DNA of 64,000 nucleotides from Ustulina deusta (lineage: Eukaryota; Ascomycota; Sordariomycetes; Xylariales; Xylariaceae). The notes under the pieces are model-generated. The model was not told the DNA's origin. It searched no databases and was given only the letters and a program-made list of their open reading frames with translations. Shown piece by piece: positions 11,663-23,321 of the stretch (positions within the stretch are counted from its first letter, which is position 1; every line of letters starts with the position of its first letter). The translations under genes and the position numbers were made by a program. The DNA lies in assembly GCA_023159155.1 (NCBI GenBank), contig JAJNNX010000043.1, positions 372,001-436,000 of the forward strand, in the 5' to 3' direction.

Positions 11663-14600
11663 TCAGTTGGCGATTTTCGCCCGCAGCGCGCTCTTCTCGG
11701 TTTCGCAGTCCTGCCTTTGTTGCTCCAACTGCTGCTCCAGCGTCTTGATATTTTCCCGCAGCTCATCACGGTTCTTCCTTGCCGCGTCTCGCTGAGCCTC
11801 TAATTCAATCATGACAGGCTGAAGCTTATTTGGGTCGGCAACCACCTTCATCTGGAGAACCTTGACGATCTCGTCGCTCTCTGCTAGCTTCTGTTGCGCG
11901 CTCTCGAGGTCTGTCTGGACGTCCACGTGCTTTGTTTGGAGGTCATTCCATAGCCGCGTTAGTGTTTCCAGCTCGGATTTGTAAAGCTCAAGCTCCTCCT
12001 TTGTTGTATCCAACTCCTCGCTTTCCTGTCCTGTGTGCTCCAGATTATTGTCATTGGTCACTTGGACGTTCTTCTTCTCCGTGGCGCTTAATCTCTGTCG
12101 AAGGGATCCAACCTCGTTCCGTAGGTTGGTCTCGTTGAGCTGAAGCGCGTTGTAGCGTCCTTGAAGCTCCTTGATCTCACTCTCTTTCTCCCCTATATCG
12201 TTGGTGCAATCGGCCAGCTGCTTCTGGACTTTGAGTACCTGGGATTCTAGGGCTGATGCCGGCTTGCCTGTCGTCAGGTTCTGGATTACCTCCTCGAGTT
12301 TTACGCGCTGCGCCAGAGCTGTAGTTAGCTGGGCCACAAGCTCATCTCGCTGGTTCTGGAGGTCCGGTAGCTGAGAGTCGATGTTGTTCTGGCCCTTTAC
12401 GGAATCATCGAGCTGCTTTCTCGCATCCTCCAGATGTTGCTCTAGAGTTTGAACCTTCTGCTGGGACTCGCTCAGTTGCTGCTGGGTCATGGTCTTAGTT
12501 TGGTCTTCTTTTTGAAGCTCGTCAAAATAATCGAGCGCCAGCACGGCGATATTGCGCTCAGTATCCTTATATGCCTTAGACTGCCCTAATTTTTCCTCGA
12601 GTGAACTAGATGATACACCGTCCAAATTGACCTCGACTGGGGCTTTAAATTCCTGGATCTGGTGTTGCAAGCGCGTGATCCTACCCTGGTAGTCACTAAC
12701 ACTCTTCTCGGCAGCAACGAGCTGGTCATACCAGTCTGTACGGAGAATGATGAGTCCTTGATTGTCGTCTCTGAAAGTGCTTGTGAATTGTAAACCCCAT
12801 GGTAGGTTAATAATCTTGCTTGGTTTAGATGTCTTGCCAGCGGTCCTCAAATACGTGTTCTCCTGTCGTAATCGAGAACACTCGGCCTTGTATGTTTCCA
12901 GCTCTGCCTGACCCGCATGTGTGTTTAGGGCGGCGTCATCTAACTTTTGCTGATAGTCGTTCCTCTCCTTTTCGGCAGCCAGCAGAGCCTTGTAGAATAC
13001 AGTAGAGCAAGCTGTGATTCCTTGGTTGGTGTCCTCGAAGGTGCTTCCATAATCGAGCTTGAAGCCCTCGGGGAAATTGAGAATCTTGCCCTTGACCGTC
13101 TTTGCTTTCTTGAGGTTGTGGATTTCCTGCTGTAGCAGCTGCCTCTCCTGTTGGGAACTGGCGAGTTGTGCTCGAAGCTGGCTTACTTGTGCGGGGCTGG
13201 CGGCTTGGGACTTGTTTAGAGGTGAGTTGTTGAGAATACGGAGCGTGTCGTTATCCCGTGCGAGGTCTTCTACTTTCTTGTCACGCTCTTGGATTTCTTT
13301 TCTCAGTTCGCGAACTTGGGACTGTTGGTCATTTATCTTGTTAACCAGGGCGTTTATAGGGATTTGACCGTTTTGGGAGCTGATATTGGCGTCCTTGAAG
13401 TTTTGCACGTCTTGTTTGAGGCCCTTTTCACGCTCTTCGCCATCTTTCACCAGCTTCTGGAAATATCGAATATTTTCATGGAGGTAGACTACCTCTTGCG
13501 CTAGTTCCTTGTCCCCTTTGCTAATCTTGTCGTCGTATTGTTTTTGGAGTTCACTTAACCGCTCGATTTCGCGATCGCGCATTCCCACCGATGACTGGAG
13601 CTGAGAAACCTTCGCCTCGAGGTTAGCTCTGTCTATCTTGAGCTTTAGTAGATGGTTGTCGATATCTTTGTGCTTTGACTCCCACGAGTTCACGGCTTCC
13701 TTGGTATTGGGCTGCGGGATGGCGACCACGGTAGGGCGGTTCTCCATATCCCTCGTGTGCTTGGTGTTTGCGCGATCCCCGAAGGCGGGGAGAACGAAAA
13801 GGGGTCCGTGGCCACTGCTTCTCAGTCGATAAAAACGGGTGTTCAAATCGACCTTTACGATGCCACGATGTTTGAGATCATCGTTACTGGAATACGCCGC
13901 GTCACCCAGCACGTTTTGTTCCGCAAATTTGTCATCTTGGGCATCCTGATGGGCTTCCGCCCGATCGAGCATCCGATGAATGAAAGTGAATACGTCTTCG
14001 CCGGCGTTCGCCAAGATCCACCTGTCTTGAGGAAACACAATCTCTCGGCCGGAGCGACCGTCTGGCCCGTGGATGCTAATGTGCTGCATAGGGACGATGG
14101 CCTCGTTCGCAAGGAGATCCAGACTATTGCCGTAAGCAATCTCGAGCTCGTGCATTCGGGCGACGAGATGCTGGGTATATAGGATCCACTGGCCTACCAG
14201 AGTCGTCTTGGCTTGTGTGAGAGCTCGTTGCTCTTCTACATTCTCGCTGTCGAGTGGAATGATGCCGAGAATGCCGCCCATGGCCGAGTATTCGTGGTCC
14301 AGGCGCTCCAGAATCTCGTTAGCATGCATTAGCAGCGTCATATGCGTCTCATAAGGGCGGTACTGCTGGAAAGGATGCCTCTCGGGGAACTCTATCCCCG
14401 TTGTGTCAAGAGGGCAATGCCATTTCGGCCCTCCGGTGTCGCTGTTACTTTTCACCAGATTCACAAGCGCATTCAGGGGCTTATTATGCGCTCTGTCTTC
14501 TGTGTTATAGTGTTCCTGCAGATTGTTGAGCCAGTCAAACGCTTGTTCTGCGGCGAACGGGGCATCTCCGTTTATCTTCCCTTCATTTGGTGGCTCCAAG

Positions 14601-14941
14601 GTACCTCCATACTGGGCTGGGGCCAGTAGTGAGATCAACACGGCTAAAGATTGGGCATGCTGCTTCAAGGCGAGCAGAGTTGGCGCCCTGCCTGGCGTTG
14701 AAAAGTAGGTGCAGTTGACATGCTCGAGTAAGTGGTAGGGAAGCTGAGGGTTGTTATGGACCAAAGCGCTATAATAGGGCTTCGACCAGTGCGTACTCTT
14801 GAGAAACCCTTTCATGTTATCGTACACGTCAGTCACTTGCGGCGCGGGTGCCGGCTTGGGTCCCATCATGGCATTTCTTGCCGTCTGCTCGTTCCGCTCT
14901 TCGTTCCGCTCCTCGTTGCTCGCCATCGGATGGATAGCCAT
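11663..14941 (-). CDS. large coiled-coil protein with three internal repeats, function unknown
   Basis: One frame of 1092 residues without introns. Residues 1-400 are mixed globular sequence: an acidic/basic start with a duplicated NEER motif, then a region with conserved-looking aromatic and histidine residues. From about 415 to the end the protein is almost continuous heptad-like, Gln/Glu/Lys/Leu-rich coiled coil. The coil is interrupted at about 617-665, 708-757 and 769-816 by three related modules (see the repeat entry). There is no signal peptide, membrane segment, motor domain or nucleotide-binding motif, so it is not a kinesin or SMC ATPase. It could be a structural or tethering protein. 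I do not recognise the family. The start is the first ATG of the frame, with a second Met at residue 6. The gene points left and is separated by 3 kb from the divergent channel gene. Confidence 0.85.
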   Translation of the reverse strand: MAIHPMASNEERNEERNEQTARNAMMGPKPAPAPQVTDVYDNMKGFLKSTHWSKPYYSALVHNNPQLPYHLLEHVNCTYFSTPGRAPTLLALKQHAQSLAVLISLLAPAQYGGTLEPPNEGKINGDAPFAAEQAFDWLNNLQEHYNTEDRAHNKPLNALVNLVKSNSDTGGPKWHCPLDTTGIEFPERHPFQQYRPYETHMTLLMHANEILERLDHEYSAMGGILGIIPLDSENVEEQRALTQAKTTLVGQWILYTQHLVARMHELEIAYGNSLDLLANEAIVPMQHISIHGPDGRSGREIVFPQDRWILANAGEDVFTFIHRMLDRAEAHQDAQDDKFAEQNVLGDAAYSSNDDLKHRGIVKVDLNTRFYRLRSSGHGPLFVLPAFGDRANTKHTRDMENRPTVVAIPQPNTKEAVNSWESKHKDIDNHLLKLKIDRANLEAKVSQLQSSVGMRDREIERLSELQKQYDDKISKGDKELAQEVVYLHENIRYFQKLVKDGEEREKGLKQDVQNFKDANISSQNGQIPINALVNKINDQQSQVRELRKEIQERDKKVEDLARDNDTLRILNNSPLNKSQAASPAQVSQLRAQLASSQQERQLLQQEIHNLKKAKTVKGKILNFPEGFKLDYGSTFEDTNQGITACSTVFYKALLAAEKERNDYQQKLDDAALNTHAGQAELETYKAECSRLRQENTYLRTAGKTSKPSKIINLPWGLQFTSTFRDDNQGLIILRTDWYDQLVAAEKSVSDYQGRITRLQHQIQEFKAPVEVNLDGVSSSSLEEKLGQSKAYKDTERNIAVLALDYFDELQKEDQTKTMTQQQLSESQQKVQTLEQHLEDARKQLDDSVKGQNNIDSQLPDLQNQRDELVAQLTTALAQRVKLEEVIQNLTTGKPASALESQVLKVQKQLADCTNDIGEKESEIKELQGRYNALQLNETNLRNEVGSLRQRLSATEKKNVQVTNDNNLEHTGQESEELDTTKEELELYKSELETLTRLWNDLQTKHVDVQTDLESAQQKLAESDEIVKVLQMKVVADPNKLQPVMIELEAQRDAARKNRDELRENIKTLEQQLEQQRQDCETEKSALRAKIAN
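12494..13093 (-). repeat. three divergent copies of a ~50-residue module inside the coiled-coil gene
   Basis: Encoded residues 617-665, 708-757 and 769-816 share a pattern: a short hydrophobic strand with Pro/Gly (ILNFPEGF, IINLPWGL), then a segment with TF-x-D-x-NQG in copies 1 and 2, a hydrophobic patch, an aromatic pair (FY, WY, YF) followed by a Leu three residues on, and AAEK in copies 1 and 2. Copy 3 is the most divergent and lacks the TF and NQG signatures. This is read directly from the translation; that the module is an ancient tandem duplication is inference. Confidence 0.6.
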
Positions 14942-17939
14942 GGTGGCTGCGAATACTCTTCAAGCCGTGAGTGGGCTTCAGTCAGATGATGGTGGCGATT
15001 CCCACTTGAGTTTGAGTGTATGAGCGGCACCTCATACAGATCTAGAGGAATGAAGAGACACTTCTGTAACGGCAGATGGAGAATTCTACGATTCATTGTC
15101 GGTGGCCATCAAAGGGAGATAAGAGAAGCCGCTCTCTTCCGGAAGAGGAATGCTGGGAAGGCTCTGAGACATTCCTATGCAGGCTCTTCATGGACAAAGA
15201 CGTTCTCATCTTGACCCTCCCAATTATTGATAGCCCCTATAGATTTCAGTTAGAGATTCTGCGAGACCATGCAAGACATTGTCAACGATAGTATACCGCT
15301 TGCAGCGTGTATTGTCACCTTTATCATCTAGCAGCTATTCTACGCAACTAACCCCCGCCATGCCGCAATGGTTCATCACGATTCAGTCAAGGTCATCCAA
15401 AACGTCGAAGATGAATCCTAAGAGGGATAGGAAGTCTCCTCCGGATCCGGCCAAGCTCCTGCGACCCTTCACAAAGGTCGTCAGAGACAGTCAGGTTTAC
15501 AGCGCTGACGGCACATTGCGAACGGGCAAGCTATCGTTCATTTCGCCTATCAGAAGTCTGTTCTGGGTCTCGATCGATTAAAATATCCATTGCCGTTCCT
15601 TGCGACTCGGAAAGTCACGTGCTCAGCACGGTCTTGCCAACCACACTGGGCGATATGTCGATATTCCTTAAATGCTAGTCAGTTGACTAGCCGAGGTTTC
15701 GTTTGTGACGACGGAGACACCACGATTACTGCGTTAGAGCCCGTTCATTATCCTACAATATTGCTCGTGTTGGACAAGTAATCGCCACCGGCACACTTGA
15801 TCATGCCCCTTTGGGCCAAAACGATATGAGGCGTAATGATCAGCTAGCCACAACCAACATTAGTCAGACAGATGGGTTACCTACCTCGAGGGTCGGGAGC
15901 CTATGAGATAGGTAGGTAGGTAGGTAGTAGATAGATGATGTATGGTTCGACCTGCATCACTGCAGTGTACAGCACACATCCGCCCCTGGCTGCAGCAAGG
16001 ACAACCCGTGCTATCTGGGAGGTACATATAGGTAGTCCTGAGCTGAACATGTCATTCTTGGTGGCCCGACCAGGGGAGTTCAATAAGACCCCGGAACGAT
16101 GAATGCGCAGCAGCAATTAATACGAAACCACCGAAACAGCTAGGCACGGAATCAAAAATTGCGTACCTTTTGTCCGCACACGTAGGCTTCGTCGGCGCCA
16201 TCATGCTGTGCCTAGCATCTGTAGTGTACCAACTGGGATTGACGTCGTGCACACGTTTCTGGAGAAGGTGATGATGACTGATGATTGTTGGACTTGGTGC
16301 TAAAAGCTAACGTGAAGAACCTAGTCTAAATAGTGCGAGCAGAAGACTGGAGCCGATCACCACTAACAGGTACACTAGGTACCGCATGCTAGCACCTAGC
16401 ACTACACTACCTAAAAGTACCGACCTAGGTACAGTGGGTAGCGCTCTAGTAGTATCCTCTATTTTCCGTCCGCTTCATACCAGTTTCCTGTCCTGCTGTA
16501 CTAGGTAGTATAGGTAGTATAGTACAAACAAAACCTTTGGTTTGGGTATCATAGGTATACTAGGTAGATAGTGTAACGTTATGGTAGCACCTAAGGAACT
16601 TGAAGGACTGCTGTTAAACATATACTCAAGAGAGAAAGAGAATGAAAAAAAAAAAAAAAAAAAAAAAGCAGACCCTGTTAAAACACTCTCCGCCCTCATC
16701 TCTTCACTAGGTGTTGGGCCGGTGGAGTGTGCCGGTAGCAGTAGCACCAGGTAGTATATATAAGTAGTGTATGCTATCGAAACGATCTACGAGTACTTAC
16801 TAGTAGGTACTACATCACCCCTTTTCATGGGACACTTCCGGTGATTACGTTATTATAGGTCGCGTCTAACTTCAATTCTCTTTTTGTCATTGGTCCTCAC
16901 TTACAGACTGACAGCACACTCGACCTGCCTCTTCCCGTGAAATTATTTGGTTCCCTCTTCTTGGGCTAATCAGAGCCTACCTGTGTACACAAGAGAGGGC
17001 CGAAGAGATCGAGACCGCCGAAAACTGTAGGTACCTATTGGTATAAGTGGTTGTGCAAACACCCGCTGTGCAGCTTGAACTTGAACTGAAATCGTGGTGC
17101 TGCATCATTGTACTATACTACACCTACTAAGGCCGCCTTAATGCTACCTAGGTAGTACTAGCGCACCCAATCAGCTCAACCAGGGTGCGTGCACACTTGG
17201 GCAGTTCCGTCATAGCAGAATGCTCTCAGCTCCAAGATCGCGGCTGCTGAAAATCTTGGATATTATCGCGACGGTGGGTCTGGGTGGGACGTGGACGTGA
17301 ACCTGGTGTACTACTCGTAGGGAGGGCTACCAGAAGTGTACATGTATTCTTCCCTGGATACAAATTCTGTGACCCAGACGTCACATCGCCACATCGTCAT
17401 ATCGCTCTTCTCTCTCCTATCTCACTTGAGAGAAATAGTCCGGGGATTGATTTGCCATTGGCTACAGACAGGTACTACCATACAGCTGTGCCAAACCCGG
17501 ACTGACGTTTGCGACGGCACGTCGAGAGCGTGTAGTTGTGAAAGCCGACAGATACGCAGATTCACCGACAACACCAAGAACACCGACACCATCTGAGACA
17601 AAACAAAGAAGTACATGTATACCCAGTAGGTAAATTACCCTTCATTTCGTCATTTCGTCATCTTCACTTCACATTCTTGATTTGGTATCTTGCACGCCAC
17701 ATAAATCCTCTCAACCTCTGTTTCCCATCCTTTGCTTCACAACTCTACACTCAGCCTGTATGGTGCCATGTATACCTGATCCGTCGTCCACACAGCGCAG
17801 TCGCTTGCTGGTGCCCGACTCAATGGTACATACTAATCTGCATCAAGATTCTCGAGCCACGTCGCTCTGCTTCTCTGAGCCTCTATCGCACTTCAATTGA
17901 TAGTTGCCAAAGTGAACAACGCCTGTTGTTTTCGCCAAC
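14942..17939. other. 3-kb intergenic region between divergent genes
   Basis: This region should contain the promoters of the coiled-coil gene (left) and the channel gene (right). It shows dense TAGGTA/TACCTA motifs (15907-15930, 16380-16440, 17140-17160), a run of 23 A at 16645-16667, and CT-rich promoter-like DNA with a repeated TTTCGTCA at about 17644-17660 just ahead of the channel gene. The small frames here have no recognisable features. Confidence 0.5.
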
Positions 17940-20760
17940 ATGAGCGAGCAAGGTTCGGCGCGCGATGCAGACGCATCCGCCGCGAGTATGTTCCCTCGGC
18001 CGCCATGACATACTGCGCTCTTGCTAATTGTTCTTGTGTCGAATCAGGTCTATACCTCACTCTAGGTCCCGTGGCGCTCACTGCCGCTGTGTACATATCC
18101 ATTTTCTTGGTTCTGCGCAAGAGCCACAGGCGCTTCTATGCCCCCCGAACTTACTTGGGAAGCGTGCGTGAGAGGTTAGTCCCGACCATTCATTCCCATA
18201 TCCCCTGGTCTGGCCTTGCTGATCCCATTGTGGTTGTGCAGTGAGAGATCGCCAACCCTCCCAAACGGTCTAGTGAATTGGTTTGGCGCATTTTGGAAGA
18301 TATCTGACTACCATCCGCTCCAACACCAGTCTCTCGATGCCTACCTGTTTCTTCGCTTTCTCAAGATCCTTATAGTCGTTTGCTTTGTGGGATGCTGCAT
18401 CACATGGCCTGTTTTGTTCCCCGTCAACATCACTGGTGGAGCAGGTCAAAGCCAGCTTAACCTGCTCTCCTATGCCAACATCGACAAGAGCACTCAGCAC
18501 AACCGGTACTATGCTCACGTATTCATCGCCTGGATATTCTATGGGTTTGTCATGTATATGATTGTGCGCGAGTCCATTTTCTATATCAATCTCCGCCAGG
18601 CGTTCCTTTTGTCGCCCATGTACAGCAACAGAATCTCCTCACGAACAGTGCTTTTTATTTCCGTGCCAGATCCCTATCTGGACAAAGCCAGACTGCGCAA
18701 GGTTTTTGGAGACTCGGTCAAGAACATATGGATCACTGGAGAGACAAAGGAACTTGACGACTTAGTGAAGGAGCGTGACAAGGTAGCTATGAAGCTCGAG
18801 AAGGCCGAGGTGAAATTGCTCAAGCTGGCCAATGCCGAACGCATCAAAGGAATGAAAAAGGGTGCAGCCGATGAGAGAGCTGTTTCTCCTGCCGACGCCG
18901 AGGCAGGAAGCCTGGCTGCTCGCTGGGTCCCGCCCAAGAAGCGGCCATCTCACCGGCTCGGCCTCCTGGGACTAGTTGGCAAGAAGGTAGATACAATCAC
19001 GTGGTGTCGAACTGAGCTTGAACGTCTCGTACCAGCCGTACAGAACGCTCAGGATGAGTACCGCGAGGGAAAATACAAGAAGGTCAACAGCGTCTTTGTC
19101 GAATTCACGAATCAAGCTGAAGCTGAATCGGCGTACCAAGTGTTGGCGCATCACCAGGCTTTGCAGATGACCCCCAAATACATTGGCGTCACTCCAAGCG
19201 AAATTGTTTGGAGCGCGCTGAAGGTGTCATGGTGGCAAAGGATTGTTCGAAGGTTTGCTGTCGTTGGGTTCATCAGCGCTCTCATTATCTTTTGGGCCAT
19301 TCCTGTCGCGGTTGTTGGTACCATATCCAACATCACGTATCTGCAGAATATCTTTTTCCTCCACTGGATTGGATTAATTCCTGAGGTGGTCTTGGGTTTT
19401 GTGCAAGGCCTTTTACCATCAGTCCTCTTGTCGGTCCTCCTGTCCCTCGTCCCTATCATCATGAGATGTAAGTCATTCGCTGAACGATTTTGATTTTTCC
19501 TTTCTTTGTCCTTGAGATTATAAGACTAATGCGAGAACAGTGTGCGCGAAACTAGCCGGAGAGCCAAGTCTGTCGCGGGTTGAGCTCTTTACCCAAAATG
19601 CTTACTTTGCCTTCCAAGTTGTTCAAGTCTTCTTGATTTCCACCTTGACTTCTGCCGCCTCGGCTGTCGGATACCAGATTTTCCAGCACCCCGAACAAGT
19701 CACTAGCCTTCTGGCAGAGAACCTACCCAAGGCATCCAACTTTTATATCTCTTACTTCATTGTTCAAGGTCTGGGCATTGCCTCTAGTTTGCTCTCGCAG
19801 GTTGTTGGCTTCGTCATCTTCACCTTGATATACAAATTCTTCTCTGGGACGCCCCGGGCACTCTACACAAAGTGGGCAAACTTGAGCGCTATCTCCTGGG
19901 GTAGCGTACTACCCGTTTACACCAACATCGCAGTGATCAGTAAGTTTCTCTCTCTCCTTTATGCTTTCCTGCATATTGACTGTTCTGCAGGCATTACATA
20001 TGCAGGCATCGCACCATTGATGTTAGGATTTGCTACTATTGGCATGTCCATCTTCTATCTCGCATGGAGGTACAACATCTTCTTTGTCACAGATACTCAG
20101 GTTGATACCCGCGGTCTTATCTACCCCCGGGCTCTGAAGCAACTTTTCGCTGGCATCTACATTGCAGAGCTGAGTATGATTGGCATATTCGCAACATCCG
20201 TCGCTATTGGCCCACTCGTTCTAATGATCATATTCCTCATCTTCACTGCGCTGTTACATATTACCATCAACAGCGCTATTGACCCACTTCTATATAACCT
20301 GCCAAGAACTCTTGCCGAGGAGGAGGCTGCCCGTGACAGAATCGGAGCTGTTGAGAATGGTGAAAAGGATGTGTCCGTTGCCGAGAACGTTACCAACGGG
20401 TCATCCCCTAACGTGGCCGATGGAAAGAAACTCGGGCGATTCGCCAAATTCTTCAAGCCATGGCAGTATTGCGACTACGAGACGATGCGCAAGCTCGTCC
20501 CAAATGACGACGTTGGTGTCTATAGTGTGTACACTGACGAGGTCGAACGTGATGCCTATTACCCACCTTCGGTCACCAGTGGGACGCCATTACTCTGGAT
20601 CCCCGAGGACCCCCTGGGTATTTCGAAGGAAGAAGTTCGCGAGACAAGCAAGGTCATCCCTATCACCGACGAAGGCTGCACGCTCACGGATAAGAACAAG
20701 CTTGAATGGGACACGGAAACTGTCCGTCCACCGGTATGGGAGGAGACGATATACTACTAA
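17940..20760 (+). CDS. CSC1/OSCA/TMEM63-family (RSN1/PHM7-like) cation channel
   Basis: Five exons join to 855 codons in frame: 17940-17985, 18048-18174, 18242-19467, 19541-19939 and 19991-20760, all with GT-AG introns. The order matches the fungal family exactly: an N-terminal membrane segment at about residues 16-39, a conserved LPNGL-NWFGAFWKI stretch at about 64-77, membrane segments near 94-120 and 147-170, a soluble PHM7-type domain at about 190-380, the pore-bearing membrane block at about 390-690, and a C-terminal tail with the LWIP-DPLGIS signature before the end. Length fits the family (about 780-990). Members are osmo- or mechanically gated, calcium-permeable channels in plasma or endomembranes; which paralogue this is cannot be told here. 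Intron 4 (19940-19990) is only 51 nt and carries no stop, so simple gene callers would read through it; comparison with the conserved AVI-x-ITY joint supports splicing. Confidence 0.93.
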
Positions 20761-21887
20761 TCTGCGATACCCGAGCATAAGTCAATGCTCCATATATCCA
20801 GGAGGTTGAAGTATATGCGTGTATTGGATGGACGACCCAGGTGCGCTGCATCTGAAGCTCGACTACACCAGCGTTATGGTATAGGCTAAGAAATTGGGGT
20901 TGGAATTATGACAGATCGTGTGTTGAAAACAGGGCATATTGTGTCAGAGGACTCAGCATCTATCTATTAGGAGTGCTTGTTTGATACCCGTCTCGAGATG
21001 AGACGCTTGTTTTTAGTGTTTTTTATTCTCACTATGATGAGGTAATAATGGTTGATGGTGGGGTAGTATTCGTTTAATGTTGTCCATTTCCTTTCGCCAA
21101 GCTCAACGCTACCTAACGGTGCATGCAGTATGCACCATGCTTACCTAATAATGAATCCTCAGTACTAAGTACCTCGTCGTACTACTATGTAGTACTATCT
21201 CAAGTGCCTTCAAATACATACTCCAGCTAGGAAACCACCTTTGAAGCTATTAAATTACCTATTGTACCACCAGGCGACAGGATACCTACCTCGTAGAATT
21301 GTTTTAATATGTATGACCTTCACATTTACATGCCCAATAGTATACTTTGTAGAAGTAGGTAGGTACTTAGTACGATGTATCACATTGGAATCTGGTGTAC
21401 AGTATGTAGGCAGGTACACACACTATACATAGGCTAGCGGTCTGATAGCGGTCTGATAGCGGTTTGTTGAGGACCCTTCCCATGTAGGGTTCCAGCCAAT
21501 CAAAGCGCTCTTCTATCGTCTCATGACGCCCGTCGCCATAATCCCTACTCCGATTGCAACACAGCTTGACACTACCGCCGCCTCCTCATTACTCATTCTC
21601 GCCATCCGTCACATCTACCTAACTACTAGGTACGTATACATCGGTAGGTCCGAGGTATCGAATGCCATCGATCTACCACCTGTAGGTACTCCAGCCACAC
21701 TTCTCATTTCTCCATCCATTCCATTACGACGGAACATGTCTAAATATCTGTCCTAGCAGTCTTCGGGAAACGACCTTGAACCTCCTCTCCAAATCAATAA
21801 CATCGAATCGACAACGCGCCTCTCCCACCACCGATCATCATCACCCCGACACTCGCCGACCCAAGCGTTTGTGAGAAAGAAACGACA
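20761..21887. promoter_or_regulatory. intergenic: channel 3' flank and promoter of the NPC2-type gene
   Basis: About 1.1 kb without a gene. It contains TAGGTA-type motifs around 21355-21440 and 21625-21660, a three-copy 11-bp repeat at 21435-21467 (separate entry) and a C/A-rich leader just before the ATG at 21888, typical of fungal 5' UTRs. Confidence 0.45.
21435..21467 (+). repeat. three tandem copies of an 11-bp unit upstream of the NPC2-type gene
   Basis: The unit TAGCGGTCTGA is present twice exactly (21435, 21446) and a third time with changes (21457, TAGCGGTTTGT). It lies about 420 bp before the NPC2-type start codon. Helical spacing near one turn makes a repeated protein-binding site possible, but this is inference. 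Confidence 0.7.
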
Positions 21888-22741
21888 ATGAGACTCTTCT
21901 CCGTTGCGGGCATCGCTGCCCTGTCTGCCAGCAACCTCGTCTCGGCAGGTGGCTGGTTTGGCACCGGTGATGTTGCCGTGAATGGCGCCGAGAAGGTCCC
22001 TGGCGATTCGCCTCTCCAGTTCTGCGACGGGGATCATGCAAGGGATGTCGTGCGCATCGAAAAAGTCGACCTGCTGCCCAATCCACCTGAGTCGTACGTC
22101 CGATTGTTTCTTCTATTCCCGTCGGCGTACAGCCTATTGCCTGCGGCCTGTGTGCCGTGATGACGTGGGGTCTGGTGGCCTCGTGAAGGCGTATAAGATG
22201 ACGAATCTTGGGATGCGAAAGAGCAGATTGAGCCCTCGAGCTATGAACTGAGCACTATAGAAGAACGCGTAGCTAACAGGACACCTGAGTACAGAGGCAC
22301 TGCGCTTGTCATCCACGCCACTGGTACCGTCTACGAGACCATCGAGGATGGCGCCTACGTCAAATTGGTTGTCAAGTATGGCTTGATCCGCCTCATCAGC
22401 ACCACCGCCAACCTGTGTGAGCAGGTTGAGAACGTCGACCTCAAGTGCCCCATCGAGAAGGGTGTGCTGTCTATCACCAAGGCGGTTGAGATTCCCAAGG
22501 AGGTCCCACCGGTATGTTTTGCTCTCGCTCTCCTTCCTGGCCTCTTCGATCGAGTATCGATGGGATCGAGGTGGTTAGCTGGTTGGCATGGACCCGCTGA
22601 CCCTTACTGTCATAGGGAACCTACAACGTCTTTGCTGATGTCTACAACTCTGATGACACACCCATCACCTGCCTGGAGGCCTCCGTGACGTTTGGAATGA
22701 AGAAGGCCGCTGAGGCCATCGAGTCTGTTCATGATTTATAA
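21888..22741 (+). CDS. NPC2: NPC2/ML-domain phosphatidylglycerol/phosphatidylinositol transfer protein
   Basis: Three exons (21888-22093, 22295-22511, 22616-22741) give 182 residues. The first intron has an AGCTAAC branch site at 22270-22276 ahead of its acceptor. A signal peptide spans about residues 1-20 (ending LVSA). The ML lipid-binding fold follows, shown by FCDGDH at 45-50, PNPPE at 64-68, KYGLI at 96-100, the Cys pair at 110 and 120, IPKEVPPGTY at 135-144 and TPITC at 156-160. The protein is expected in the vacuole lumen or secretory route, where it carries sterols or phospholipids between membranes, in fungi often together with an NCR1-type protein. Length is normal (about 170-190). 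It is convergent with VMA7 downstream. Confidence 0.93.
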
Positions 22742-23321
22742 GTTGGATACTCTGTGCGAGGGACAATGGGCAACATTGGGAAGCAGATTGGCACATCCCA
22801 TTATCGTCATGACTCCAGAGACCCATGGTTAGGTGGCTACCCCCATGCACATGCCGGCCTAGTTCTTTCTCCCTTTGCCCGGACTCTGGTACCATGTTGG
22901 GAGGGGTGCAAGATCCATCCAGCGTGACATCACTTGACACGGTTTCTTTCCTCGCAACATCAACCCCGCGGCATCGTCGGGCTTTGTCGTTTCTTCATTT
23001 GGCGTCGCGGCGATCGGTTGTAATACACGCTTTGATACTACATTCAAGGTTTTAATATCATTCACAAGCAGGCTCATGTCTCTCTCTACAGTAACCTCTG
23101 TGCCATGTACTCATTGTGTTTCTTGAAGTGATCTACCACCTAGATTTGATAGACTGTATGCCGGCAGGCTTATTCTGTAGTTACATAATAGTATACATGA
23201 ACTGGAACACAAGTCCGTCGCCGACCATTCAGCCAGTAGCCGCTTATGTTGGGCACGAAGTAATCTTAGCGATAAAGAATCTGCACCCCTCTCTAATCGT
23301 TGGAACTCCCGCCCACACCCT
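22742..23321. other. convergent 3' intergenic region
   Basis: 580 bp between the stop codons of two convergent genes (NPC2-type from the left, VMA7 from the right). It should contain both polyadenylation regions. No gene, hairpin terminator or repeat stands out. Confidence 0.4.

Noticed and set aside
15279..15581. 100-codon plus-strand frame
   Set aside because: No conserved motif, Ser/Arg-rich, isolated in a spacer; nothing beyond chance openness supports it.
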